A stretch of 64,000 nucleotides of DNA from an uncultured bacterium (GCA_947361225.1 CANAIK010000003.1:1-64000), one strand, 5' to 3'; shown: positions 45,509 to 54,749, counted from the first letter of the stretch. Notes: generated by a model not told the origin, from the sequence alone. Made by a program: numbers and translations.

Positions 45509-47894
45509 TGATTATTTTTATTGTACCTTTTTTTCCATCCATTTCAATTTCCATATCGTCCTTAAGAACCGAAAAAAGATTATTAACCCCGACAATTGCA
45601 GGAATTCCCATTTCACGAGCAACAATTGCCCCGTGGGATAGAATACTTCCTCTTTCAATTAAAATCCCCTTGCTAATTGCAAATAAAGGAACCCAGCCGG
45701 GATCCGTTCTTTTTGCTACAAGAATTTTCCCTTCTAAGTCATTTGTGTCATAAATTGAGTTAACGATTCGAACTTTTGCTCGAACAACCCCGGCGCAGCA
45801 GCCGATTCCTAATAAAACGCAATCTTTATCTATTGTTGCGGTTTCGTTTTTTTCGTTTCCTATTGAGCAATAAACAATTCCTTTGGTTTTTATTCTATCC
45901 TTTAGGTCTTCTTTTCTAAATTCATCAAATTGTTTTTTTCGATTCTCAATAATTCCCCTTAAATCAACATCAACAGAGGTTCCTAAGACATATGAAAAAA
46001 TTTCATCTTTCGTTAAGTAAAAAATATCTCTTTTGTTGTTAATAATTTTTTCTTGTTCAAAAATAACGCCGAATCGAAGAAAAATTTCCCTTACAAGCCC
46101 GAAAAGCCTTGTTCTTTCAAATCTTAAGTTTTCCCTGTTTCGAACTAAAAATCGAGTGCGATTAAGAACATATGAAAAAATCGGATTCTTAATTTTTTTA
46201 TCAATTTGAGGTTCCGGATTTTTATCTTTATTTAAATCTATAATTCCTTGTTTAACGTATGTTTTAATTAAACAAATTAAAAGTCTTGAATCCTGTTTAT
46301 ATGTAATTGTTTCAAGTTTTAGTTCTTCAATACAACGATTGCCGAATTTTTTTATAAACCCTTCGATTTCATCGTTAATCGGATAATCCTTAAGTCTTTT
46401 TTGAATAACATCCTCGACTTCAGCTAAAAACAGCTCCTTAAGTTCATTATTAAGACAAATTTTATTCGAAATTTCTTTAATTCTAATAATCGGTTCAACC
46501 GATATTATTCCTTTTTGTCCAATTAACAAATCATTCTGCAAGGTTCCTTTGGGGTCAATTTTTATAAGCATTTTTTTTAGAATTCCATAAAAAATCATTG
46601 CATAAAAATCATTAATTAAAGGAGCCTGCCAATTTTTTAATAATTTTTTTTCAAGCTCGAAATAAATTTCAATTAATTCCTGTGCGCCTTTTTTCTCTAA
46701 AGCTCCCCCTTCATAAGGGGCTAGGGTTGAGTTTATTGTTATATAAAATTGTTTAATATTTTTTTTCAAATACAGAAGATTAAAAACTAAACTTTTAATT
46801 AAGTTAAACAGTCTTAAAAATTTATTTTTTGAACTTTTTTCAACACTAACATCCTCATTAAGTGTTTCTTTTACACCCATCATTGATTCCATAAACCTTG
46901 CGTTAAATTCATATCCGGGCATTAATTTTAACAGTCGATACCAATTAAGAAGATTATAATAAACCCTTCCTTTAATATATCCAAGCATTTGGAAAATATT
47001 TTTATTTTTTTCGATTAACTCCTCCTCAACTCCCATTATTAACAAAAACTGCTTATAAACTTCACTATAAACATCAACTATAAAAGAAAAAGTCAAAGGA
47101 AGACTAATCCCGGGATAACTTTCAACGATATTAGAATTATCGAAAATATTCTCCCTTAAATTATCCTTAAAAGTCGTTATCGGACGGGCTTGGAGGATAT
47201 ATAAGACATTATTTTGATACGCCCATTCAATATCTTGAGGACAACAAAAAATTTGTTCTATTTTTCTCGTTGCTTGTTCAATTTCTTTAATTTGATGCTC
47301 CTTTAGGGTTTGGGCGTTTGGATTCTCGTTTTTTTCTTTGGTTAAACCTTGATTTTGTTCTTTATTGAGAACTAATTTGCAGGGTTTATTAACAATTGTT
47401 TTTTCAATTATTCCTTCTTTAATTTCATATGTATCAGCGCTCAATTCCCCTGAAACCAAGCCTTCTCCGACTCCAAAAACACTTGAAATTACGCAGGTTT
47501 CACTGTTATCTATTGGATTAATCGAAAAACTTACTCCTGAAACCTCCGAATCGACCATTTCCTGGACAATTGCTCCAATTTTTATATCAAAATCCTTTAA
47601 TCCGTTTTTTTCTTTGTAGAACTTGACTCTATCCAAATTAATCGAGTTAAAAACATCTTCAATTCTTTTTTTAACATCGTTTTTCCTAACATAAAGATAA
47701 GTTTCAAATAACCCCGCAAAAGAAGAACTTGCGCTATCTTCAACGTTTGTTGAAGATCGAATTGCATAAAGTTTATCTTCCTCAAGTTCGAGTTTTTGAT
47801 CCAAAGAATCGACAAAAAACCACTTAGGAACATTAAAACCCTGTTTTTGCAGAATATCTAAATTAATTGCTTTATTACCGATTAAATTGTTCAT
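45501..47894 (-). CDS. PEP-synthase/dikinase-like phosphotransferase
   Basis: About 797 residues from ATG 47894, which has AGGAGG nine bases upstream; the longer TTG reading is unlikely. Domain order is that of PEP synthase and rifampicin phosphotransferase. An ATP-grasp domain comes first (IGNKAINLDILQKQGF, AIRSSTNVEDSASSSFAGLFETYL, IEWAYQ.N.LYILQARPIT), then a long helical middle (about 260-690). The C-terminal swivelling domain has GSILSHGAIVAREMGIPAIVGV, with the phospho-His. The large helical middle and the absent PEP/pyruvate barrel are like rifampicin phosphotransferase, so it probably transfers phosphate from ATP to a small molecule or lipid alcohol. Its start overlaps the UbiA stop (TAATG). 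Confidence 0.8.
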   Translation of the reverse strand: MNNLIGNKAINLDILQKQGFNVPKWFFVDSLDQKLELEEDKLYAIRSSTNVEDSASSSFAGLFETYLYVRKNDVKKRIEDVFNSINLDRVKFYKEKNGLKDFDIKIGAIVQEMVDSEVSGVSFSINPIDNSETCVISSVFGVGEGLVSGELSADTYEIKEGIIEKTIVNKPCKLVLNKEQNQGLTKEKNENPNAQTLKEHQIKEIEQATRKIEQIFCCPQDIEWAYQNNVLYILQARPITTFKDNLRENIFDNSNIVESYPGISLPLTFSFIVDVYSEVYKQFLLIMGVEEELIEKNKNIFQMLGYIKGRVYYNLLNWYRLLKLMPGYEFNARFMESMMGVKETLNEDVSVEKSSKNKFLRLFNLIKSLVFNLLYLKKNIKQFYITINSTLAPYEGGALEKKGAQELIEIYFELEKKLLKNWQAPLINDFYAMIFYGILKKMLIKIDPKGTLQNDLLIGQKGIISVEPIIRIKEISNKICLNNELKELFLAEVEDVIQKRLKDYPINDEIEGFIKKFGNRCIEELKLETITYKQDSRLLICLIKTYVKQGIIDLNKDKNPEPQIDKKIKNPIFSYVLNRTRFLVRNRENLRFERTRLFGLVREIFLRFGVIFEQEKIINNKRDIFYLTKDEIFSYVLGTSVDVDLRGIIENRKKQFDEFRKEDLKDRIKTKGIVYCSIGNEKNETATIDKDCVLLGIGCCAGVVRAKVRIVNSIYDTNDLEGKILVAKRTDPGWVPLFAISKGILIERGSILSHGAIVAREMGIPAIVGVNNLFSVLKDDMEIEMDGKKGTIKIING

Positions 47895-48829
47895 TAACTT
47901 AAACCTCCTAAAAGATGGATTATCATTGGAATTCCACCCAAAGATAAATACATTCCGATTGTCCAAATTCCGGCTGCAGTTTCAATTTTTTGAGCGTCTT
48001 TTTGTTTTTTTGTTATCAAAAACGCAACAGCAGGATAAATACACAACAAATAAAAACAGGTTAAATAAATAACCATTAATTTTGAGAATCCTGCAAAAAG
48101 ACAGGCAAAATTGGAACAAATAAAAGTTATAAATAGAATTATTATCCAAATAATTGTTGCGTTTTTTTCTCCCCAAAGCGAAGAATAAGTTACGACTCCA
48201 AATTCCTCGGCAGAATTTGCCCTTATTTTTCTTCCAACTTCAATTACAACGCCATTAAGAAAAGTTATTATTAAAAAAATTACCAAACCCCTTGGGATGT
48301 TCTCATTATCCATCCAATCGAGTCCTGTTGTGTAGAAATCAATTATTGGCATAACCAACATATGAGATAGAAGATAAAAAATTGGATGTTTTTTTAACCA
48401 GTTGCCGACAAAAAACTCTCGTGCCATAATTAGCATAAAACTTATAACCAAAATCCAGATTGGAAACATTTTTGGAATAAAAAACAAATTAAGAATCAAC
48501 TGGACTAGAATTATTATAAAAATTAGAATCTTAAGTTCGAAAAAAGAAACCAAACCCCTTGGAACCGCCCGATAAGGACGATATTTTGCATCATCCGCCT
48601 TGTCTTTAAATTCATCGAATATCCGAAGTAAGAAAAAATATCCAAAAGAAGTTGTTGCGCCAATTAAAAAAGTGAAGTACGAAAAATCGTAGTTTCCTCT
48701 TAAGAATTTAGAATATGAAACAGCAGAAAAAGTGAATGTTAAAACCATTAGCCCATAAGCAAAAACAGGAAATCTTTCTTTTTGATAAATCCACAATCTT
48801 CTAAAAATATTTAAGTTTTTTTCTTCCAT
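47894..48829 (-). CDS. UbiA family prenyltransferase
   Basis: 311 residues, about eight to nine membrane helices. The first Asp-rich motif is RIFDEFKDKADD (about 89-100), followed by KYRPYRAVPRGLV, the usual prenyl-diphosphate site. The second Asp region is less clear (DFYTTGLDWMDNEN, about 159-172), so the acceptor is open. UbiA enzymes attach prenyl chains to aromatic rings, sugars or glycerol phosphate in the membrane. I take ATG 48829; ATG 48853 would add eight residues. No SD is visible and a TAGAAT box lies 8 bases before the ATG. It is the first gene of the six-gene operon. Confidence 0.82.
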   Translation of the reverse strand: MEEKNLNIFRRLWIYQKERFPVFAYGLMVLTFTFSAVSYSKFLRGNYDFSYFTFLIGATTSFGYFFLLRIFDEFKDKADDAKYRPYRAVPRGLVSFFELKILIFIIILVQLILNLFFIPKMFPIWILVISFMLIMAREFFVGNWLKKHPIFYLLSHMLVMPIIDFYTTGLDWMDNENIPRGLVIFLIITFLNGVVIEVGRKIRANSAEEFGVVTYSSLWGEKNATIIWIIILFITFICSNFACLFAGFSKLMVIYLTCFYLLCIYPAVAFLITKKQKDAQKIETAAGIWTIGMYLSLGGIPMIIHLLGGLS

Positions 48830-48910
48830 TGTTAAGTATTCTACAAAAACCATAGTCCAAACGCATCAACCAAAAAGATGTTTGAATTTTTTTGCAAGAT
48901 AAAAATAGTA

Positions 48911-48939
48911 TTGACATTTTTTTTAAAAAAAATTACAAT
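48911..48939 (+). promoter_or_regulatory. Consensus promoter of the CapA-Mur unit
   Basis: TTGACA (48911-48916), a 17-base spacer of T and A tracts, and TACAAT (48934-48939). The capA ATG is at 48946, exactly where transcription should begin, so the message is probably leaderless. This is the best sigma70 match in the window. Confidence 0.8.
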
Positions 48940-48945
48940 TATCCT

Positions 48946-50007
48946 ATGGATAATGAATTAAGAATTACTTTTTACGGCGATTTCACATTTGGAGAAAATT
49001 ATCAAGCAAGATATGATTATTTTGAAAAAATAAACTCCTTAAGACAAAACGGTTATGATTATCTTTTCCAAAAAGTTGAACATTTTTTTAAAAATTCAGA
49101 TTACAACATTGTAAATCTTGAATCCCCTATAACAAATTCTCTAAAATCGAGTTTAGAATACAAAAAAGCTTGTATTCACTGGTGTGATTTAGAAGTTGCG
49201 CCAAAAATTATGAAAAAATACAACATCCACGCAGCTTCGCTGGGAAATAATCACGGATATGATTACGGAGAATTAGGATTAAAACAAAGCTTAGAGGCTT
49301 TAGACAAAGTTCAAATTAAACATTTTGGCGCAGCAATGAACGAAAAAAGCGCAAAAGAACCCTTGGTTGAACATTTTGATTACAATGGAAAACCTTTAAA
49401 TTTATATGTTTTTGGCGGATACAAATACAGAGAAGACTACAAAACCGAATTTAATTTTTATGCGCAAGGCGAAACAAAAGGCGGAGTAAATCTTCTAATG
49501 CCGGAAAAGGTTTGCGACGATATTAAAAAAATCAAAAATGAAGACAGCAATGCCTTTATCGTTATGTTCCCGCATTATGGTTTTGATTTACAAAAAACCG
49601 TGCAAATGCAAAAAGAAATGTCAAGAGCTTTTATCGACTCAGGGGCAGATATCGTAATAGGACACGGTCCTCATATGATAAATCAAATTGAATACTATAA
49701 TAACAAATCTATTATATACAGTCTTGGAAACTTTATTTTCAATGCCGATTTTAGAGGAAGAATGACACCTTACAATCTTGTAGCATCTCTTGTTTTTAAA
49801 GACGATATTCAAAAACCAGCGATTGAACTTTATCCTGTGCATATGAATACTAATTCCAAAACTCCGCAGACAAGACCAATCGAAAAACAAGAAATTGACG
49901 AGGTAATAAAACTTCTTTGCGAAGAAGATAAAGACGATATTATTAAAAATTCGATTTCAATAGACGAAAACAATCCCTTAGGGATATGTTTAACTTTAAA
50001 TACTTAA
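48946..50007 (+). CDS. CapA-like metallophosphatase without signal peptide
   Basis: 353 residues from ATG 48946. The CapA (poly-gamma-glutamate capsule) family blocks are present: ITFYGDFTFG near the N-terminus, NLESPITN (about 62-69), SLGNNHGYDYGE (about 98-109), VMFPHYGFD (about 206-214) and GADIVIGHGPHMI (about 234-246). These His, Asp and Asn residues build the calcineurin-like metal site. Unlike PgsA/CapA, no signal peptide or membrane anchor is visible, so it should be cytosolic. It starts a three-gene unit with two Mur-ligase-like genes, 18 bases before the first. In poly-glutamate systems CapA works with the Mur-like ligase CapB. Confidence 0.85.
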   Translation: MDNELRITFYGDFTFGENYQARYDYFEKINSLRQNGYDYLFQKVEHFFKNSDYNIVNLESPITNSLKSSLEYKKACIHWCDLEVAPKIMKKYNIHAASLGNNHGYDYGELGLKQSLEALDKVQIKHFGAAMNEKSAKEPLVEHFDYNGKPLNLYVFGGYKYREDYKTEFNFYAQGETKGGVNLLMPEKVCDDIKKIKNEDSNAFIVMFPHYGFDLQKTVQMQKEMSRAFIDSGADIVIGHGPHMINQIEYYNNKSIIYSLGNFIFNADFRGRMTPYNLVASLVFKDDIQKPAIELYPVHMNTNSKTPQTRPIEKQEIDEVIKLLCEEDKDDIIKNSISIDENNPLGICLTLNT

Positions 50008-50025
50008 ATTAAATGGAAAAAATTT

Positions 50026-51459
50026 ATGATAATTAAAAAAGCCATAGAATTAACCAAAGGGTTGAGTCTAATTTGCACAAATAAGGAAAAGGATTATAAA
50101 TTTATAAGCTCAATCGAGCAAGGAAAACTCACATCTTGTGATTATATTTACATTCCATTGCTTGAGAGCAATGAAAATGTTTTTGATGAACTTGAAAAAC
50201 ACCTTAAAAATCCTAATTGCAAAGGTTTTTATTTTAAAAAAGATATCCTTAAAAATCCAAATCAACAAATATACTATCACAATATTATAAAAAAATATTC
50301 ATCGAAAATTGAAGTTGTTGTATTGGTTCGAAATCCATTTAACTCAGGGTATGAAATAGGTCAAGAAAATGTAAAAACGTTCAATCCAAAAATCGTATCA
50401 ATCGCAGGAACCGATGAAAAAAATGTCGTTTTAAATCTTGTTTCATACGTCTTAAGCTCAACAGGAACAACAATAAGCTCCCGCAAAAACGCTACTGCTT
50501 GGCAAAAATTCATTGAACCGATGCTTCTTATCGATAAAGACACAAAATATTGCGTTATTGAACTTTCAGCCGAGAAAAAAGATATTTATAAATGCGCAAG
50601 AGTGTTAGAGAATAATACAATAATTTTTACCAAAACTTCTCTAAATTTCTTGAACAGATATAACGATAAAGAAGAATTTATCAATGAAATAGCATATTGT
50701 ACCGAAATGACGGACAATATTGAAAATATTTTTACATTCGAAGAAAATGATTTGGTTAACAACTCAATTAAAACAAATAAAATCAATATTATTGAAGAGA
50801 ATGAAATTAAAACCGAAGAAAAAATATCAAATAAAAAGAAATGTTTAAGAATATCCTATAAAGATATTTCGATTACAACAACCGATTATTCTTATTATAC
50901 GCCAAGATGCTTTGTTATTTCTTATTTAGCGCTTAAAAGTCTGGGGTTGAATGAAAATGATATTCAAAAGAAATTTTCAGATTATAAAGACACATCCGCA
51001 ATTTATGAAAAAACAAAACTCTCCAACAATAACCATATTGTTATGAGCACACAAGATCATACTTTTTATTCGATAAAAAACGCAATAAAACAATTCTCAT
51101 TAGAATATAGCGAATTTAAAAAAATCATAATATTATCAAAAATAGACAATCTTGGAAATTATTCCGATGATATACATAAAGAAATATTAAAAGATTTAGC
51201 CAAGGAAAAATTCAATACGGTTGTTCTAATTAATTTAAATGAATTTGAAAGTAATTATAAAATTTATGATAAAAAAGCTTATGTAAAAAGGTTTGTGGTA
51301 AATAAAAACACAAATTACGAAAGCTTTTCAATAAACTTGAATTTATTTTTAGAAGGGCAAATTAACGACAACACGGCTGTTTTAGTTTGCATACCTTCAA
51401 ATATGAATTTAAACTCTTTATTTGCATTAACGGAGTCATATAAATGCGCTACAACTTAA
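50026..51459 (+). CDS. Mur-ligase-like protein with degenerate P-loop
   Basis: 477 residues. Its plan parallels the downstream MurF-like ligase: an N-terminal domain (1-115), then a central region beginning FNPKIVSIAGTDEKNVVLNL (about 120-139) where Mur ligases have VTGxxGKTT, then a C-terminal Rossmann-like domain (about 365-477: FKKIIILSKIDNLGNYSDDIHKEI, resembling the Mur block after KIAVLGDM.ELG......H). The P-loop Lys/Thr pair is gone and the acidic Mg2+ region is not clear, so it should not make an acyl phosphate. I infer a non-catalytic partner or a recognition subunit of the next protein. It overlaps the downstream gene by 16 bases, which favours complex formation. Confidence 0.65.
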   Translation: MIIKKAIELTKGLSLICTNKEKDYKFISSIEQGKLTSCDYIYIPLLESNENVFDELEKHLKNPNCKGFYFKKDILKNPNQQIYYHNIIKKYSSKIEVVVLVRNPFNSGYEIGQENVKTFNPKIVSIAGTDEKNVVLNLVSYVLSSTGTTISSRKNATAWQKFIEPMLLIDKDTKYCVIELSAEKKDIYKCARVLENNTIIFTKTSLNFLNRYNDKEEFINEIAYCTEMTDNIENIFTFEENDLVNNSIKTNKINIIEENEIKTEEKISNKKKCLRISYKDISITTTDYSYYTPRCFVISYLALKSLGLNENDIQKKFSDYKDTSAIYEKTKLSNNNHIVMSTQDHTFYSIKNAIKQFSLEYSEFKKIIILSKIDNLGNYSDDIHKEILKDLAKEKFNTVVLINLNEFESNYKIYDKKAYVKRFVVNKNTNYESFSINLNLFLEGQINDNTAVLVCIPSNMNLNSLFALTESYKCATT

Positions 51460-52922
51460 AAGAAATTCTACAGAATACAAGTTCTTATATTTTCTATAAA
51501 AATTCAGACGATATTTTCGAAAAAGAATATGAATCAACTCTGCTTATAGACAAAACAAGAGAACTTCCTCAAAAAGGCATTAATACAATCTTTACGCCCT
51601 TTAGAATAATGATTAACGACCATTATTCAGATTCTTTTTTCCTGATTAAAAAAGCTCTTGATAATGGAGTAAAGGGATTTTTCTTCGATGAAATAAGGCT
51701 CAAAGAAGAAAAATATTATAATTTTTTACTTGAAACAATAGAACAATACAAAGATAAAATCGATTTTATTATAATGGTTCCCGACACAATTCAAGCCATT
51801 TTCGATCTTGCAAGATACACTATTAAAAACAAATTTACAAAAGATGTAAAAATAATTACCGTAACCGGTTCTGTAGGCAAAACTTCTACCACGGAAATGA
51901 TTTATGCTATTTTTAAAGAAAAATATAAAATTTACCGTGGGGAACCAATGGTTAATTTGAGATTTAGAATTAATCAAAAAATTATTGAAGCAGATAACGA
52001 TGTTGATTTTCTTTTATTTGAATGCAGCGGAGCAAACAGAGGTTATCCAAAAATTTTCTCCGAACTTTTAACGCCCGATGCTTGTGTTGTAACCAAAGTA
52101 GGAACCGAGAATCTCGGAATATTTAAAAGTTTAGACAATATTGCAAACCAGAAATGCGAATTAATGACTTGTTTGCACGAAAATAATTTTGCTGTTTTAA
52201 ATGACAGCCCCGAAATAAGAAGAGCGAGTGAAAAATATAATTGCAAAAAGATTTACACAAAAGAAGGCGATTATGAACTCATTAAAAGCGATCAACAAGG
52301 CTCCAAATTTATTTACAAAAACAAAGAATATGAAATTCCGGTTGTGGGCGTGCATCAAATAAACAACGCAATGAAGGCAATCGAAGTTGCAAATGGTTTT
52401 GATGTTCCTTACGAAACCATTGTAAGCGGATTGAAAAAATTCCAAACGGTTGGAAGCAGATGGAATACAGACAATTTTAACGGAACCCTTTTTGTATCGG
52501 ATTGTCCGAATAATCCAAGCTATGAAACAATGTTATCAAGTATTACAACATTTGTTAATCTTTACAAAAATTTTGAAAACAAACGTATTGCAATAAGCGG
52601 AATAAGATCCTTAGGAAACCACGAGAAAAAAGTGCATCTTGATTTGGCGAAATTTATTGCGCAACAACCTTTAAATGAGGTTATTTGTCTTGAGTCTGAA
52701 ACAAAAATAATATATGAATACTTAAAAGAAAATGCTCCGCAAATGCAAGTCAAATACTACGACAAACCAAATTCCCTGGATAAAGATGAGCCTTTTGTGC
52801 AATATATTATAAATTCTCTTGGCGAGAATCAAGCATTTTTAATGAAAGGACAGGGAATAGATCCGAAAATAAGATATGAGGATGTTTTTACAACCTTAAA
52901 ACAAGTCTTCAATAAAAAATAA
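51444..52922 (+). CDS. MurF-like ATP-dependent amide ligase
   Basis: 492 residues. Walker A is intact: IITVTGSVGKTSTTEMIYAIF (about 136-156). Further Mur landmarks: FECSGANRGYPKIF (about 193-206; MurF has ELG.N..GE), CVVTKVGTENLGIFKSLDNIANQK (about 214-237), VVGVHQINNAMKAIEVA (central/C-terminal hinge, about 300-316), FVSDCPNNPSYETM (MurF has DSYNANP.SM) and IRSLGNHEKKVHLDLAKFI. It is not the housekeeping MurF: the N-terminal domain differs and key substrate motifs are changed. CGGAG lies eight bases before the ATG. It likely joins an amino acid or peptide to a carboxylate, in partnership with the degenerate homologue upstream. Confidence 0.75.
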   Translation: MRYNLKEILQNTSSYIFYKNSDDIFEKEYESTLLIDKTRELPQKGINTIFTPFRIMINDHYSDSFFLIKKALDNGVKGFFFDEIRLKEEKYYNFLLETIEQYKDKIDFIIMVPDTIQAIFDLARYTIKNKFTKDVKIITVTGSVGKTSTTEMIYAIFKEKYKIYRGEPMVNLRFRINQKIIEADNDVDFLLFECSGANRGYPKIFSELLTPDACVVTKVGTENLGIFKSLDNIANQKCELMTCLHENNFAVLNDSPEIRRASEKYNCKKIYTKEGDYELIKSDQQGSKFIYKNKEYEIPVVGVHQINNAMKAIEVANGFDVPYETIVSGLKKFQTVGSRWNTDNFNGTLFVSDCPNNPSYETMLSSITTFVNLYKNFENKRIAISGIRSLGNHEKKVHLDLAKFIAQQPLNEVICLESETKIIYEYLKENAPQMQVKYYDKPNSLDKDEPFVQYIINSLGENQAFLMKGQGIDPKIRYEDVFTTLKQVFNKK

Positions 52923-52951
52923 GGTTTTATTAAGCATTTTATAATAAAACC
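52923..52951. terminator. Hairpin between convergent genes
   Basis: Perfect ten-base stem GGTTTTATTA (52923-52932) / TAATAAAACC (52942-52951), directly after the MurF-like stop codon and just beyond the methyltransferase stop. There is no clear T run on plus, so it may be a weak or processing hairpin. Confidence 0.6.
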
Positions 52952-52962
52952 AAGGGATTAAT

Positions 52963-53634
52963 TTAGTTTTTAATTAAAATTTGATAGGATATTAATTTAC
53001 AACAACAAAAATTAATTTTTTTAACCTCAAACCCGCAATTATTAAACTCTTTTACAAGTTCATTGGGGGAGGGGAATTGGTTTTTAGATTTTATCAAGTA
53101 TTTATAAGCTTTTTCGTTTCCAGAAAACAGTTTTGTTAATAACAATATTGCAAAATCATAAATTGTACTTAAAAAATTTTTGCATCCAAAATCAATATGC
53201 AAAAAATATCCGCCTTTTTTTAACAGTCTAAAAACCTCTTTTAGCGCTTTTTTCCTATCTTCAATATTCCTTAAACCAAACCCCATTAAAATATAATCAA
53301 AATAAGAATCCTCAAAATCCGTATTCGTTGCGTCTTGTAAAGAAAAAACCGTATTGGGAGCTTTTGTTTTTGCTATATTAATCATTTTTTCACTAAAATC
53401 TACCCCAAAACTCTCAATTGAAGGTTCCATATCTTTTGCAATTCTACTTAAATCCCCGCTTCCCGAGCACAAATCAAGCACTTTTGAATTAGGTTTTATT
53501 GTTAAAGCCCTTATTGCAGCTTTTTTTATATAAATATGGGTATAAAAAGAAATTATATTGTTCCAAAAATCGTATTGGGGAGCAATTTTATCAAACATCT
53601 TTTTTATTTTTCTGGGCGTTTTATCAAAATTCAC
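52963..53634 (-). CDS. ubiE: UbiE/MenG-type methyltransferase
   Basis: Class I AdoMet methyltransferase of 223 residues with the UbiE pattern: MFDKIAPQYDFWNNIISFYTHIYIKK (about 13-38), KVLDLCSGSGDLSRIA (motif I, about 48-63), FGVDFSEKMI, YFDYILMGFGLRNIEDRKKAL (about 112-132) and GGYFLHIDFG. It C-methylates the quinone ring in menaquinone or ubiquinone synthesis. It starts at GTG 53634 with AAGGA about 8 bases upstream. It is convergent to the CapA-Mur unit. A role with the UbiA operon is possible, but menaquinone methylation is the default reading. Confidence 0.88.
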   Translation of the reverse strand: MNFDKTPRKIKKMFDKIAPQYDFWNNIISFYTHIYIKKAAIRALTIKPNSKVLDLCSGSGDLSRIAKDMEPSIESFGVDFSEKMINIAKTKAPNTVFSLQDATNTDFEDSYFDYILMGFGLRNIEDRKKALKEVFRLLKKGGYFLHIDFGCKNFLSTIYDFAILLLTKLFSGNEKAYKYLIKSKNQFPSPNELVKEFNNCGFEVKKINFCCCKLISYQILIKN

Positions 53635-53768
53635 ATTAAAATCCTTTTTTTATTAGTTATATAATGTAGAATATATTTTATTAATATTCGAATGTTTTTG
53701 CAATAATTAGTAGAATATATAGCAAATTTTATTATGTTTCTATTTTATAATAGTAAAAGGATTTTATT

Positions 53769-54749
53769 ATGACAAAAATTAACTCTGTAAATATTTTACC
53801 CGTTTCAAACAATCAAATAAAAACAAACAATCCATCTGCGCAGCAAATAAACGACAATGCCGTAAATAATAAATCACTCAAAAACGGAGATATTGTTACA
53901 ATTCCTTTGTTAAATAAAGAAATTAAAAAACCGGTTGCAATTATAGGAGGTCTTGCTGCTATTGCAGCTGTAGCAGTTGGTATTTTGGCATTATCTAAAA
54001 AACCGGGATGTGAAGTTCAAACAACGCAAAGCGTAGAAAAAATGGTGCAAAAAGAATTAGACGCAATTAACTCCGCTGTTAAAAAATTGGACAGTGAAGC
54101 TAACGAAGCATCAAAAAGGGCGGAAAATCTATTAAAAAGCGTTATAGAAGCAATGAACAAAGGTAGCGAAAAAAGATCCGACGGTACATTGATTAGAGAA
54201 GTTCAAAATTTTGGTAATTATTTGGTGGAATATGCGCAAGACGGTAAAACAGTAACCAGAAAAACAGAATTTTTACTAGACAACATTAGCAAAATTGAAG
54301 AATATATTGGCAATAGAAAAAATGTTTTTGTGGATACACTCGGAAAAAAATCGTATATAGAATATGAAAAATTGGAAGATGGTACCTTTAAACCGCTTAG
54401 AGAAACCATATTCCGGGGTGGATGCTATTTCAATAGTAATTCTACCGATTTTTCTTTATCTGAAAAAATTTTATTCCATTGGGAAAATGGCACCAAAGAA
54501 TCATTTACAAAACTCCAAGGAAAACCTGCTTTCTATAATGCCAATATAGAAGTTCCATATGAAAACTTCAACAAAGAATCTTGTATAGCAGTTGATTGTA
54601 TCGGCAGTCCTAATGTTGGTTTTAACACAGATGGAAGTTTTATACGCAATCTTGATTTTAACAAGTATTTAATTTCCAAGTTTGATAAAAATAAACCATT
54701 AGATTTGGAATCAAAAATTAATAAAATACTAGAGGATTATAAATTATAA
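53769..54749 (+). CDS. Membrane-anchored hypothetical protein
   Basis: 326 residues, not recognised. Asn/Ser-rich N-terminus, then a single membrane helix at about 56-78 (KPVAIIGGLAAIAAVAVGILALS), then a helical, probably coiled-coil segment (about 88-140: VQKELDAINSAVKKLDSEAN). The C-terminal part has repeat-like strands (GTLIREVQNFGNYLVEY, KKSYIEYEKLEDGTFKPL) similar to MORN/toxin-antitoxin repeat style. AAAGGA lies 7 bases before the ATG, and a TATAAT at 53746-53751 gives a short leader. It uses few CCCC/GGGG runs compared with the host genes to its left. It stands alone next to the phage tail region. Confidence 0.65.
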   Translation: MTKINSVNILPVSNNQIKTNNPSAQQINDNAVNNKSLKNGDIVTIPLLNKEIKKPVAIIGGLAAIAAVAVGILALSKKPGCEVQTTQSVEKMVQKELDAINSAVKKLDSEANEASKRAENLLKSVIEAMNKGSEKRSDGTLIREVQNFGNYLVEYAQDGKTVTRKTEFLLDNISKIEEYIGNRKNVFVDTLGKKSYIEYEKLEDGTFKPLRETIFRGGCYFNSNSTDFSLSEKILFHWENGTKESFTKLQGKPAFYNANIEVPYENFNKESCIAVDCIGSPNVGFNTDGSFIRNLDFNKYLISKFDKNKPLDLESKINKILEDYKL

